Source: Chelydra serpentina (lineage: Eukaryota; Chordata; Testudines; Chelydridae). From it: 64,000 nt of DNA. Below are positions 22,689 to 33,987 of the stretch, in pieces. The notes beneath the pieces are model-generated. The model worked only from the letters and a program-made list of their open reading frames with translations, had not been told where the DNA came from and searched no databases. Where the stretch lies: assembly GCA_037349315.1 (NCBI GenBank), contig JBAIAC010000048.1:41232501-41296500 (forward strand), given 5' to 3'. The position numbers and the translations under genes were made by a program. How positions within the stretch are numbered: position 1 is the first letter of the stretch; each line of letters opens with the position of its first letter.

Positions 22689-23229
22689 CAGAGGTCCCTT
22701 CTCCGGCATCAAGCTCGCCTTGGGTGGGTTCGTAGGGTACTGGCTCCAGGGTGACAAAGAGTTCCTGGCTCTCGGGGAAAAGGGCTTCTCCGCTTCCTTG
22801 CTGTGTCTGTGTGCTATTTTCAGCATCATTATCATCATCTTCCTCTCCCCGAAAATGCTCCTCTGTGGTTTCTGATGATCCACCTACGGAGTCATACCAC
22901 ATGGGTGGGTTAGTGCTGGCTGCACCTCCTAGAATGGCATGCAGCTCGTCATAGAAGCGGCATGTCTGGGGCTCTGACCCAGAGCGGCCGTTTGCATCTC
23001 TGGTTCTTTGGTAGGCTTCCCTGAGCTCCTTAATTTTCACGCGGCACTGTTGCGCGTCCCTGTTGTAGCCTCTGTCCTGCATGCCCTTGGAGACTTTGGC
23101 ATATGTATTGGCGTTTCTTCTTTTGGACCGTAGCTCTGCTAGCACAGTTTCGTCTCCCCACACAGCGATCAGATCGCGTACCTCACGCTCGGTCCACGCT
23201 GGAGCTCGTCTTCGGTTCTGGGACTCCAT
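22689..23229 (-). CDS. Harbinger Myb/SANT-like DNA-binding protein, exon 1
   Basis: Starts with MESQNRRRAPAWTEREVRDLI. Residues 10-100 form a Myb/SANT-like trihelix domain with the usual tryptophans (Trp12, Trp24), KRRNANTYAKVSKGM and CRVKIKELREAYQRTRDAN. An acidic low-complexity segment follows (EEDDDNDAEN). The open frame continues to 22651, but a strong splice donor (G|GTGAGT) at 22688 after the codons for Thr-Ser suggests that the last residues are intron read-through and that the protein continues in exon 2. In PIF/Harbinger systems this protein brings the transposase to the ends in the nucleus. Confidence 0.85.
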
Positions 23230-23611
23230 GATGGTCTGCTGATGAGATATGCACTCACCTGCAGCTCACCACGCTGGCCAAACAGGAAATGAAATTCAAA
23301 AGTTCGCAGGGCTTTTCCTGTCTACCTGGGCAGAGCGTTCGAGCTCAGACTGCTGTCCAGAGGGGTCAAATGGTGCACTGTGGGATAGATCTAGGAGGCC
23401 AATACTGTCGAATTGCGTCCACACTAAGCCTAGTTCGATTCGGCAATATCGCTTTAAGCGCTAATCCCCTCATTGGGGGTGGAGTGGCGAGATCGATTTT
23501 TAAGAGCCCTAGAAGTCGATGTTACTGGCTTCGTCGTGTGGATGGGTGCACGGATCAATCGATATAATGCTAATAAATTGACCCTAAACTCGTAGCGTAG
23601 ACCAGGGCTAA

Positions 23612-25933
23612 GGGATAGGATTAAAGGAGAAATAATCCTATTCATTGAGCTATGGATGTAGCAGTTATAGTTTTAATAAGTCACTCTCCCCTGTACTCTA
23701 TTATCCATCCTCATTACATCATGGACCAAACACTTCATAGTGCATGGCATTTTGTTAAAAGGTGCCACGGATGTATCGTTACTGGGATGAGAAGTAGTTG
23801 AGAGAATATTCATTTTGTTCCCATTCATCGTTTTAGCTGCTATTTGGTAATGAAGCATCTTTTGTCCGGAGTTTGGTGCTGCTGTGTGTAGTAGTAAGTG
23901 CAGGTGTTAAACGGTGATTGACCTGCTGGAGACTCCTGGGGCTGAATGTTGCTGACTCTCTAGAGACGTTTGCAAACTGTACGAGGAGCTCATGTGTTGG
24001 GTATATGGGTTGGCTGGGGTGCTCCATGTGATGCTGCCTGGTTTATAATCTGTACAGTGAACAAATACGCATTGTTAGATCCTATTTTTGTTTGCAGGCA
24101 AGCATGAGAGTTGCGGGTTCCTGGGACACCCCACAAAGGGCCTGATACAAAGTCCATTGAGGTTAATCAGAAAACTTCCCTTGACTTCAAGGGGATTTGG
24201 ATCAGGTCAAAAGTGCTCAATATTTGTAATATATTTGGTCCTTATCAGTCTATGTGATTGAGGCTTCCAGGATGTTCTGGGCACAGGTCTCCTACATGTT
24301 AACACAAGGTGTTCTTGTCCTTGGCCAACCCCCCACCCCACTTGCTACCTTCTACTGCAGGGAGATTTCTCAGCTTTGTTTTGTACCATGACCCCACTTT
24401 GTTCACACACAGAACTGCTTCTTCCTAGATGCCCCATAAATCCTTTCTCCCACCTCTTCCGTTGCTGTGGCGTTGCACTGAAGGCGGGGCTGTAGGAAGT
24501 GGCAAAATAGTGTTTGGGTGGTTCTGGCCTCTGAGGATGGCTGGGGGCAAGTGACTGGGCAAATCTGCTTCAGTGGACAAATTGGAGGCAGGCAGTGGGG
24601 CCTCGCTCTTGAAACCCCATGGATGCTAGCAACCCAGTGAGGAAACTGCTCTAACCAGCAGAACCCTTTGATACCAAACAGCCTGCAACTGTCAGATCAG
24701 CAAAATAAAAGGGAAACAAAAGGAAGAAACCCAAAATCTACAGCCCCAAATCATGGGAGTGGGAAATTGCAGGCTGAGACTCTTTGAAAGAACATCCAAT
24801 CACAGCTCCTTTGCTGACCTAACGTGCCACAGCACTAAAGCTATAAGGCACATGCCATCCAAAACGTGTGATGCCAGCCACGGTCATGAGTTGCCCAAAC
24901 CCTGAAGATCTTAGCCTGACGCATACAGAGCCTTTGGTTTTATACAGTTCTCACGACTGTCTCCCCACCAGCACAGGTAGTTCAGCCTTTGGTCTCCCAG
25001 AAACAGCTGCAGCCATGTCACCTCTCTGGCATGGGTGACAAATAGAATCATTTTTATCATTGGCCGGGACTGAGGGGGTGGCAGAAAATCTTGAACTAAG
25101 CACAGATTGGCAGTATGTGTTGAGCACAAACTGTGCACTTAGCTCTGATCAAGGCACCGGGGGAAAAAAACCACCCTGAAGTAACGGGCATGGGAGACAG
25201 GGATCCTGAGCAATCCCACCCCTGCTTCTTAAGCATGTAGAAGCAGCAGCAGCTCAGCTCTGAGTGAGAGTCTTGCCCTTCGGCACAGTGATGCAGGCTA
25301 CTAGGAGAGACTACTGGCTGCAGTGGGGGGGGCAGTAAGGAGGTAATAATAAGGCTGGGGAGTGTGGGAGCTCTGCCTTTGCTTTCAGCAGAGGTGAGCG
25401 AGCTGCCCTCCCAGGGGCTTCCTCTGCAGATCTCCTGCATTCGGCTGCTAAAATGGCTCAGATTGTGACTATTAAATCATATGGGCAGCTGGGCAGATAC
25501 GTGCATTCTTGTGATCTTTGTAGCTCTTGATCTAAAAATATAGTAAAAAAATGTTCTTGAGCATCAGTATAAAACTATAAATACTGAGAGCCCTGGATTT
25601 TTCCTTATACCTGGGAAATTGGTCCTCTCTGTAATTTAGTTTCTGATACTAGGGAACTATGTACTTGTAGCAGATCTGACACAAATGGGGATGCAGAAGG
25701 AAAGAGGCAGGTGTTGAGCATTTTGAAAGTTAGTGTTTTCATCTATAGCATTCGACAGGCACCAAAGCTATTTATAAATCATTTTGCTCGACAGTCAACT
25801 CTCCTTAGGATCCACAGTAACAAAATCTGAAATGGGAGAAAAAATCCAACTTTTGGGACATTATAATAGTTTTGTCTCAGAACATCTGCCAACCTCAGTA
25901 AAAACGTGAATACACAGCACAAATCCTGACTAT
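23612..25933. other. Intergenic, no gene seen
   Basis: Non-coding apart from the small fold-back at 24140-24207. Short open frames on the minus strand near 24.9-25.4 kb show no recognisable domain. Confidence 0.45.
24140..24207. repeat. Short fold-back repeat, TTGACTTCAA..GATCAGG family
   Basis: GCCTGATACAAAGTCCATTGAGGT is nearly the reverse complement of ACTTCAAGGGGATTTGGATCAGGTC. Half-copies of the same unit occur near 12.96 kb and 47.74 kb. Confidence 0.65.
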
Positions 25934-25938
25934 ACGGC

Positions 25939-26866
25939 TGTGATAAATGAAGGGGAGGGGCGGAGCTTGCTTTTATGGACACCCAGCCAGCAGCTATAAA
26001 ATCCCTCGTGGTAGCTGTTCTCTACTTGCTTTACCTACAAAGGGTTAAAAAGTCTGACTGCATGCATAGGTAAAAGAAAGTGAGTGGGTACCTGGCCAAA
26101 AGAGCCAATGGGAAGGCTAGAACTTTTTAAAATTGAAACAAGACTCCCCTTTTGTCTGTGTGTTGTTGCTCTCCCCGAGAGGAGACACAGAGCAGCAATG
26201 CTGTAAGAAGCTTTAAGCCAGGTATGAAAAATCATTAAATCATACCTAGAGACTATCATTTGAAACCCCAGATATGTAAGTAGATCAGGAAATGTCTGGG
26301 AAGACACAATTAGGTTTATCTCTTTTATTTCTTTATGGCTTGCAGACTTCTCTGTGCTAACCCCCAATGCTTTTGTTTTGCTTGTAATCATGAAGCTGGA
26401 CATCAAGAAAACCATTCTTGATGCTTAATTATTAGATTTTCTCTTTTTAAATCTAGCAATAGCCTATATTCCAGATGTATTTTCTTTCTTTTTGTTTTTA
26501 ATAAAATGTACCTTTTTAAAGAACAGGATTAGGATTTTTGTGCCCTTAAGAGGTTTGTGCACATGTGTAATTAGCTGATGGAAACAGCTGATTCTCTGTT
26601 TTCTTTCTCAGCTCTTCCATGGAGTGTGTGTGAAGGGGCTTGAGGGTCCCCCACAGGAAGGAATTCCCAAGTGCTCCTTCCTGGGTTTTCAAGGGTTTTT
26701 TTTTTTTGCACTTGGGTGGTGGCAGCATCTACCCATCCAAGGTCAGAGAGAAGCTGTAATCTTGGGATTTTAATATAAGCCGGGAGTGGCCAGTATTAAT
26801 TTTTAGAATCCTTGCAGGCCCCCACCTTCTACACTCGAAATGCCAGAGTGGGAATTAGCCTTGACA
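25939..26866 (+). mobile_element. Solo LTR of an LTR retroelement
   Basis: A 928-bp unit beginning TGTGATAAATG and ending GCCTTGACA, so it has the TG..CA ends of LTRs. It is flanked by the same five bases, ACGGC, at 25934-25938 and 26867-26871. An AATAAA lies near 26500 in the downstream half, giving the expected orientation. No gag, pol or second LTR is present nearby, so an earlier provirus-like insertion has probably collapsed by recombination between its LTRs. A 5-bp duplication fits Gypsy-type or retrovirus-type integrases; I cannot decide which. Confidence 0.75.
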
Positions 26867-27161
26867 ACGGCTATGTCTACACTACAGCTGGATTGACGCT
26901 TTGGCGATTGATGCACCGGGGGGGGGGTGTGTGTCTAGTTAGTGGGTCTAGTGAAGACCCGCCAAATCGACCGCAGATCGCTCTCTGGTCGACCCCGGTA
27001 CTCCACGCCGAACGAGACGAGTAAGGTAAGTCAACAGGAGAGTGTCTCCCGTTGACCCAGCGCAGTGTAGACACCGCAGTAAGTCGACCTAAGCTACGTT
27101 ATTCACATAGCTGGAGTAGCATAATTTAGGTCAATTTACTACGGTAGTGTAGACATAGCCT
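26867..27161. mobile_element. MITE (GTCTACAC-ended, Harbinger-like)
   Basis: Terminal inverted repeats GGCTATGTCTACACTAC (26869-26885) and GTAGTGTAGACATAGCC (27144-27160) are exact complements. The inside has GTCGACC and GTTGACCC phrases and no open gene. The solo LTR has inserted at its left tip. Confidence 0.85.
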
Positions 27162-28710
27162 CAGAGACATAGCACGTGCATGAAGGAATAGGAGGGGAAC
27201 ACAGCAATTTGACAGTTCACATCCTATGCCATAATCCCAGGAATTGTTAATATTTACAAAATTAACAACTGATTTCACTGGTTACAATCTCACTGCCTCT
27301 GATTGCCATGAAAATAGTTAAAGTTACCCCCTGCTCCAAACGGGCAGAATCATTATCCATCTCTTAAATGCCCTCATGCTAAGGTTAAGTAGAAATAAGA
27401 TCTCCCTTTTCGCCCTTCAAACCTGCCTCTCTGTGAAGCAAACAGCAAACCCTTTGACAATGTGGAACAGCCAGGTTCTGTTGTGCATTATGTTATAACC
27501 ACCTTCCCCCCACCGTCTCTAAAACTTGTTTGTAAGGATGATTCCTCCCTATGTACATTAAATACACAAGTTCTGTAATGTAGTTTGGGGAAATTGGGGG
27601 GTAACTTTGAAGGGGTCCCTGCCCAGGTCTCTCGGGGACTGATGGGTTTAAGGGAGGATGAGTTTCTGGGTTCCTTAGGGCACCAGGAGGAAGGGTATTG
27701 GAAGAAAGAGGGGCAGTCCCAGCCCACGCTGTCCCCTAAGACAATTAATTCTATTTCCCAGCCAGACCTCTGTGTAGGGCTCCCTAGCCACCTTCCCCGA
27801 GGAGGTCATTGCTGATGTTGCTATTCTAGGCTCTGCTCTTCTCCCTGCCTCCCCTCTGAGGAGCAGGAAGGGAGCCCTGCCTTCCGTGAACCAACTGTTT
27901 TCACGCAGCCTCCCAGACTGTGAGGAGCCCAGTTGCTCAGAACCAGCTCCACTTCCTGAATCTCCTCCCCTGGGAGAACAATAGAGAGGCCCGGCCTCCA
28001 TACGCTGCTGATCCCTGAAAACTCCTGTAGGTTGCAGCGCTTGCCCTTCCAGCTGTCCAGCCCCTCTGTTCCTTACAAGGGAGCAGCAGAGATCTGGAGG
28101 GTCTCAGTCTCTTTCTCCTTCCTCCATCAGCCAGCTACTGCTGCTCCCTGACTCAGATGGTGGCCACCTAATGAGGTACACAGTGTGTCAGGGGGCTTGA
28201 AGAAGGTGTATGTGTAGGGCGTACAATGCAATACAGCCTCCAGTGCGCCAAGAGGGGTAGGGTCAATAGGCCTTTGTTTAAGCCCAGCGTTGTAGTAGTT
28301 AAAAAAAGAAAAGATGTGGGCAAACTTACCTAAACTAAACTCCATGTTCCCCACGTGAGAAGTGAGTAAATTCTCTTAACCCTCAACTACCTCACTATGT
28401 AAGCCACTGACTAATTTGCAGTTTGAGAAAGATGCTTGTGTTGTTGGTGCGACTTGCCAGCTGCAAGATTGGCAGCTAATTGAGGAACAGATGCTACAGC
28501 TACATTTCCTTAATATGCAAGATCTGGGAAAAACCAAAATAAAGACTCTTGTGCTTCCAATAAGTGTAAGGGCAACCATATGTTCAAAATCAAAAAAATT
28601 GGGACACTTTTATAGGGTCACAAAATACAGATATAAAAAACAAGAGCACACATTTAAAAAGAGGACTGACAATAGCAACAAGTGCACAATAACCAACTGC
28701 ACACATATAA
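27162..28710. other. Intergenic, no gene seen
   Basis: Mostly unassigned DNA. Near 28570-28620 a stretch (AGGGCAACCATATG..TTGGGACAC) resembles one end of the hAT-type MITEs, without a partner end. Confidence 0.4.
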
Positions 28711-28918
28711 AATGGGAAATGACTGCCTAGGAAGGAGCACTGCAGAAAAGAATCCAGGGGCTACAGTGGATCACAAACTAAAGAGAAATCAACAATGTGA
28801 TCCTGTTGCAAAAAATAATACATAAATAAAAAAAGCAAACACCGTTCTGGGATACATCAGCAGGAGTGTTGGAAGCAAGATACGAGAAGTAATTCTTCCA
28901 CGCTACTCAGCAATGACA
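28711..28918 (+). repeat. Old CR1 ORF2 fragment
   Basis: GGGAAATGACTGCCTAGGAAGGAGCACTGC..GGGGCTACAGTGGATCACAAACTAAA..CAACAATGTGATCCTGTTGC matches the C-terminal RT-downstream part of CR1 ORF2 in order, but with many changes and indels. It is interrupted downstream by another repeat. Confidence 0.75.
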
Positions 28919-29195
28919 AGTAAGGCTGCGGGTTTGTCACGGAAGACACAGATGCCGTGACTTTCTGTGACCTCTGCAGCAGCCTGCAGGCACCACCCCC
29001 ATACCTCCCATTGGCAGCGGTTCCCAGCCGATGGGAGCTGCGAAGCCAGCGCTCTGGGCAGAGGCAGCGAGCAGAGCTGCCTGGCTATGCCTCCACTTAG
29101 CAGCTGAGCGAGGGCCACCCTCCCTCAGCACCCCTGGGCAGCCCCCCCCCGCAAGTTTTATTCATTGGACTTTTTAGTAAAAGTCATGGCCAGGT
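28919..29195. repeat. GC-rich MITE-like repeat (GTCACGG..GTAAAAGTCATGG ends)
   Basis: Begins AAGGCTGCGGGTTTGTCACGG and ends near TTTAGTAAAAGTCATGGCCAGGTC. The same end phrases occur in the element at 51863-52091. It includes a CCCATTGG..CGATGGG inverted motif. A CT/CA microsatellite follows at about 29195-29229. Its right boundary is uncertain. Confidence 0.55.
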
Positions 29196-29675
29196 CTCTC
29201 GCTCTCTCTCTCTCTCACACACACACAGTTGCCACAACCAGCTGTAGACACAGACTGAAATGAGCTGTGTGTGAAAAGGCTTGCCCAGCACTCACGTGCA
29301 CACCCCTTTGGGGAGATTAAACCCCAAAGTAGAGTGTTTTGCACTGCATAGAAAAATCTGCATAGAGCAAACTCATAACATTTCATCCTCTTCCTCAAGG
29401 TGAAGAGAGATATGCATGACTTCTTGCCCCCCAGTTAGAAATTACATAAACTGGGTTTAATAATAAACAACATTTTTTATGAACTACAAAAGACAGATTT
29501 TAAGTGGATAAAGAGATAGTAATCTACTTTGTTCCGATTGCTAAGCAAATAAAACAAAACATGCAAACTAAGTTTGATTCACTAAAGACATTGGCTACAA
29601 TAGTAATTTCTCACCCTAAATATTGTCACAGACAGATTAGAGAATCTTCTTTTTAATTTTAATTTATTTATTTTT

Positions 29676-30039
29676 ACAAAGTCTTGTGTCAAAGGCTGAC
29701 TTTCAATAGATCACAGCGAGGTAGCTGCTCTGCTACGCACGAAACCCTGGCCCAGAATCAGGTCGTCTACGAATGATTTAGCACCAGGTTCCCCACGAAC
29801 ATGCGGCGTGCAACGGGTGAGAGGCGACTCCCTTCCGGCCGCGCTCCGGTCTTGACATGAACGGCTCTCCTCACCGAGCCCTACCCCCCGGAGCGGGGGA
29901 GGGCCGGCTATCCAGGGCCAACCGAGGCTCCACTGCGCTGCCGTATCGTTATGTCTAGGGGGGATTCTGGCTTAGAGGCTTTCAGTCATAATCCCACAGA
30001 TGGTAGCTTTGCCCCATTGGCTCCTCAGCCAAGCACATA
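29676..30039 (-). pseudogene. 28S rRNA 3'-end retropseudogene
   Basis: Read on the minus strand, this matches the last ~360 bases of vertebrate 28S rRNA. Recognisable parts in order: GGCTGAGGAGCCAATGGGGC, ATCTGTGGGATTATGACTGAA, the CGTAGACGACCTGATTC region, and CTATTGAAAGTCAGCC..GACACAAG close to the mature 3' terminus. It has many substitutions and lost expansion sequence, so it is not a functional rRNA gene. Immediately after the 28S 3' end comes an A-rich stretch (29641-29675 complement). Truncation at the 5' side and an A-rich tail are marks of reverse-transcribed RNA inserted by LINE machinery. Confidence 0.9.
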
Positions 30040-30478
30040 GGCAGCTGCACCGGCCTGCAGCTTGAGACTTCAGGTATTATTACTCACAAGCCAGGCACCC
30101 TTCCAGCTCCAGCTCAACCCTCCTCCCCTCAGTTCAGTTCTTGCTTCCAGGTGTTTTTCAGTTGTCTCTTTGGGTGGGGAGGCAGAGAACCGTGATGTCA
30201 CCCCCCTGCCTTATATAGCTCTTGTGTACGGCAGGAACCCTTTGTCTTCCAGTGGGAAAACACTGGCCTTCCCAGGGGTGGGTCCAGTACCAGGTGCCTC
30301 AGACCCATGTCTCGGCAGGGCTGTGGCAGCCATTACTTGCAGGCTGTCTGGAGTGTCCACAGGAAGACTAAGCCCTTTCACAGTCCATTGTCTTTGCTAA
30401 TGGGCCATCAGCCTTGTTTGGCTTTTTCATTGTTGGATCTGAAGGACTAGTCGTGGGTGACACCCAAAGTAGCACATT
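30040..30478. other. Intergenic, no gene seen
   Basis: The 112-codon open frame 30062-30400 on + has no recognisable domain or start context and is not called. Confidence 0.45.
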
Positions 30479-30479
30479 T

Positions 30480-30597
30480 AGGGTTGTCTACACGGGCACT
30501 TTACAGTGCTGCAACTTTCTCGCTCAGGGGTGTGAAAAAACATCCCCCCCCCAAGCGCTGTAAAGTGGAAGTGTAGACAGTGCACCAGCACTAGGGG
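30480..30597. mobile_element. Small MITE (GTCTACAC ends)
   Basis: GTTGTCTACACGGGCACTTTACAGTGCT is matched in inverted form by AGCGCTGTAAAGTGGAAGTGTAGACAGTGC. About 110 bp, AT/GC mixed, no coding capacity. Confidence 0.75.
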
Positions 30598-30599
30598 CC

Positions 30600-31955
30600 G
30601 TGCTCCCAGTGCTGGTAGCTACTCCTCTTGGGGAGGTGGTTTTACTCTCTCTAAGCAGGTGTCTGATATTTTGTGGTTATAACACACAGTTTTTTTATTC
30701 CCCAAAAATGTGGATGCCAAAGGTCATTTTCAGCATCTTGAAAGCAGTTTCCAGGACATCGTATGAAAAACTAGACAGTCACTTTAAATAATTGTTGCTC
30801 TCAAATAGCTCCTGCTGGCTGGCCAGTTAACTTGGCTGTGATGTACAGGTAAGTGCAGAGGCATAAAGCAGAAATCTTAAAGATGGGCTTTGAACGATAG
30901 GGTGGTAAAAACCCTTGAAGCTAAACTTAGATTGCCCCAAACAATGACAAATCAGCCAATGAAAACATTGTTCAGAGAAGGCTCAGAACTACCCTCTTAA
31001 AGCTATCGTAGTTCCATTTCCACGATGAGCTCCTCACTGGCACAAGCCGGAGGCTCACCCATCATCCACACCTGGAATTTACATGGGTAACAGAATGGTA
31101 GAACGTGTGTGGGTGGTGGCAGTGGGCCCAGCATGTAGATAGACAGGTATTGCTATTAAAACAGAAAGTCGTATCTTCTAAGTAGCAAATATTTATATTC
31201 TGATAACATCCAAAGGATCCATTGCGCTGGGCACTGTACAAACAGAAGAGAGAATCCCTCCCTGACTTTGTAACAAGATGCAGTATTTTCCGATTCTTAG
31301 AATGACATGGTGCAATACATTTAACCTAGTAAAATAAAGCAAACCTTTAATTAGCAACCACTGTATAGAACATACAGTCTAGACATAGTTCAAATTCAAG
31401 CTATTGCATATTTTGCTCTAACATGTTGGCAACAAAAATAAAAAGAATGACTGTATTATCTCCTCTCTAATTTCTCTTTTCTTCCCGTTTCCCTCCTTCC
31501 GCTGTGTATCTCTGGGGATATTTTCATCTTTTTCTGTCTTGTTTCCAGTTTGTAACACTTTTTATATTTCAGCTTTACTTACTCTCTCAGATCTCTTTTT
31601 TCATCTTTCCTTGCGCTTCAAGAAAGCTATTTCCCCAGTCTGCCTCCCTCTTCAGTGTAATACTTTTCCCATCAGGATTCTCTCTAGCTTTCTAATCTCT
31701 GCTCCTTTCACTCACTCTTCCGTCCCTTCACGCTTGCAGACTCATTCATTGCTAGACCATTCACTCCCCGTTTTCCTCACCAAAATCCTCTGTTTCCCCA
31801 TCCTTCTGCCCCACTAAACTTTTCAGGTTCCTGAAAATCAGGCCACCTTCCTAGATGCCTGAGTAAGGATTTAGGTGCTGAACTTTGGCATCCACATTTG
31901 TAAGACTCCACATTGACAACTCAATGGAGCTCAATCTGCTTACCTTACCAAAGAG
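30600..31955. other. Intergenic, no gene seen
   Basis: Pyrimidine-rich stretch around 31.48-31.82 kb and an ancient repeat scrap near 31215 (GCGCTGGGCACTGTACAAA). No exon recognised. Confidence 0.45.
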
Positions 31956-32079
31956 AAATATGATGGGGTGACGACCACACTCTGTAAGTACTGACGGGGG
32001 GAGGGAGGAGGGAAACAGAAATGTGATTAGAGGGTTCCTCAATCTAGCAGACAAAGGTTTAACCAGAGCTAATGGCTGA

Positions 32080-32342
32080 AAGCTGAAAAATTCACATGGG
32101 ATTAAGCATTTTGTAACAGAGAGGTCAGCTAACCATTGGAACAATTTACCACAGTGGATGGTGGATTTTCCATCACAGGCAATTTTTAAATCAAGATTGG
32201 ATATTTCTAAAATATATTGTCTAGTTCAAACAGGAATTAATTTTGGGAAGTCCTATTGCCTGTGTTATCCAGGAGGTCAGATTAGATGATTACATTGCTC
32301 CCGGTCATCTGTGGGGTTCTGGCCTTGTAATCTTATGAAAAT
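32080..32342 (+). repeat. Old CR1 3' end
   Basis: TAACCATTGGAACAATTTACCACAGTGGATGGTGGATTTTCCATCAC..AATCAAGATTGGATATTTCTAAAA..CAGGAGGTCAGATTAGATGATTAC..GGCCTTGTAATCTTATGAA follows the order of an older CR1 subfamily 3' end. It is diverged. Confidence 0.8.
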
Positions 32343-33469
32343 TTGAGCCTAAACTTTTTAATAACTGTCTATAGGAGAAAGGGACAAAAAGGTAAAAGTT
32401 CTGTACACACAGACACAAACTTCCTCTTCTCACCCCCCAAAATTTACCAGTTAAGAATGGATTTTAGTAAATAAAATGTGCCAAATTTATTCCCCAAAAG
32501 ACCCAAGAACAGGCCTTTATTATCGCGGTGTTGATATGCAGTGATCAGATATAGACTGTTTTATATAGTAAATAATTTATAATGCAAGACATTTGAACTG
32601 TTTACTTTGCTTATTTAATGCAAATCCCATATCTCAGGAGTCTGGGCATGATGTTCTGCTTGCAGTCTGGATGACATCAGAAAGGCTGCAATTGGTTGCT
32701 TAGGTCTGAAATTCAGGAGAGAGGAAACCTAGGGGTAAGGAAGGTCTTGACACCAGCGAACCTGTTATGAAGATATATTCCTCTCCATGCAACTTCCATT
32801 TAGCTTTTGCCCTGCTAGAAGTCTAAAGTTATTTTGAAATCACTGTGTGTAAGGTCCCCCCCCCCCCCCGCCCACCCCCTCAATGAGCTCTCATGCTATT
32901 TCAGATGTTAAACAATGGGTTGCTTAATCACTTCACAACTGCAGCTTCTGGCCTTGGGTGTGGTGCAGGTTTTGCACAGATAAATATAACTCCTATGACA
33001 TATTCAAAAACTATTCACAACAGTCCTTCAATCCAAGCAATTCAATGCAGAGATTTTTTTTTTTTTTAAAGTCACTTATTTTTTACAGAGAAAACTCCAA
33101 AAAATTTATTTAAATTAACCACTGGCAGAAACAACAATTTCTTCAAATGAGAATGTTTTCTTCCAAATATAGTGTTTGGCAGTTGGCAGCCCTTCATAGA
33201 GGTAATGTTTTTTTGTCTTCCCTCTCCCCAATTTAAAAACAATCTTCAAGGGGAAAAAACTGTGACACACCGATATGAGAAAAAAAGGGAACTGATTAAA
33301 ATATATCACTTCTTAGACAGAAGGCTTTACATTTTAACTAACTTGTATCACAGACAAAATGCCATAGTACAACTGAAATGAAAATAAGTAACAGGAAACT
33401 AGGCTATGTATATTCACCAAGAACATTACCTTGTTTTTTTTAAATTCTATTGAAGAATGCAACACAATA
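32343..33469. other. Intergenic, AT-rich
   Basis: No gene recognised. A run of C at about 32857-32869 and a run of T at about 33054-33067. It lies downstream of the candidate host terminal exon on the minus strand. Confidence 0.45.
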
Positions 33470-33881
33470 CAAATAAAGATTTTATTAAAATCACTTGTAA
33501 TATTATATGACATATCTAATTTATGTACTTGTGCAGGAAAACTTATAATAAAGCATAACAGGAAGTGATATATGTGAACAGAAAATATTTCATATTGTTT
33601 TTCATATACATATAAATATAAAAGTTAAAAATGGTGTCTGACAGTGATATACTAATTGGGTACATGGTTTTAGTAGTAATTAGGAGAATGTATAATATTG
33701 TATTCCTTAAGCAAGGTCTTAAAAGCAGTGCATTTGGCAGATTGCTGTTGATTGAAAAGAGTCTTTGCTTTCTTATAAAACGAGTAACAGCATTTCTTCA
33801 GTAAACATTTAGAAATATTTTAGGCACATGCAGGAAAAAAAGAAGAAAAAAAGCCTTAAAAACGCTGGTAATGCCAGTGAC
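33470..33881 (-). other. Probable 3'UTR of the candidate host gene
   Basis: AT-rich sequence after the stop, ending near an AATAAA read on the minus strand (TTTATT at about 33480-33486). A second AATAAA-like signal lies further downstream near 33110. Confidence 0.4.
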
Positions 33882-33984
33882 TTATTTGTTCTTCGCTGCC
33901 AGAGGTTTACGACTGATCTTCTTTGACTTATCATTGTTCTTCTTTGGAGGTTCGGGGTTTGCCTGCATGTGTCTGCCATAGAGA
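33882..33984 (-). CDS. Candidate terminal coding exon of an unidentified host gene
   Basis: On the minus strand a strong acceptor (pyrimidine-rich run ending TTTCTTTGCAG) at 33985 and above opens into a short frame with LYGRHMQANPEPPKKNNDK, then a Lys/Arg-rich end and TAA at 33882-33884. Codon choice and the basic tail look protein-like, and a plausible 3'UTR with an AATAAA follows (complement of about 33480-33486). The phase would be 2 if the frame is right. I do not recognise the gene. The exon is too short to exclude chance, and no upstream exon was tied to it. Confidence 0.45.
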
Positions 33985-33987
33985 CTG

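Larger units (their letters stand above)
18725..23608 (+). mobile_element. PIF/Harbinger DNA transposon, near-complete autonomous type
   Basis: About 4.9 kb between imperfect terminal inverted repeats. The left end starts GGGTACATCTACACTACAG and the right end reads inward GCCCTGGTCTACGCTACGAG. The flanking trinucleotides are TTA (18722-18724) and TAA (23609-23611), consistent with the TWA target preference of this superfamily but not identical. Inside are the two standard genes: a DDE transposase on + and a Myb/SANT-like protein on -, arranged tail to tail. A CR1-tailed SINE sits in the intron of the Myb gene and a tRNA-like SINE piece sits near the left end. Confidence 0.9.

Noticed and set aside
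29676..30039. Functional 28S rRNA gene
   Set aside because: Only the last ~360 bases, diverged, with an A-rich tail and no rDNA neighbours.
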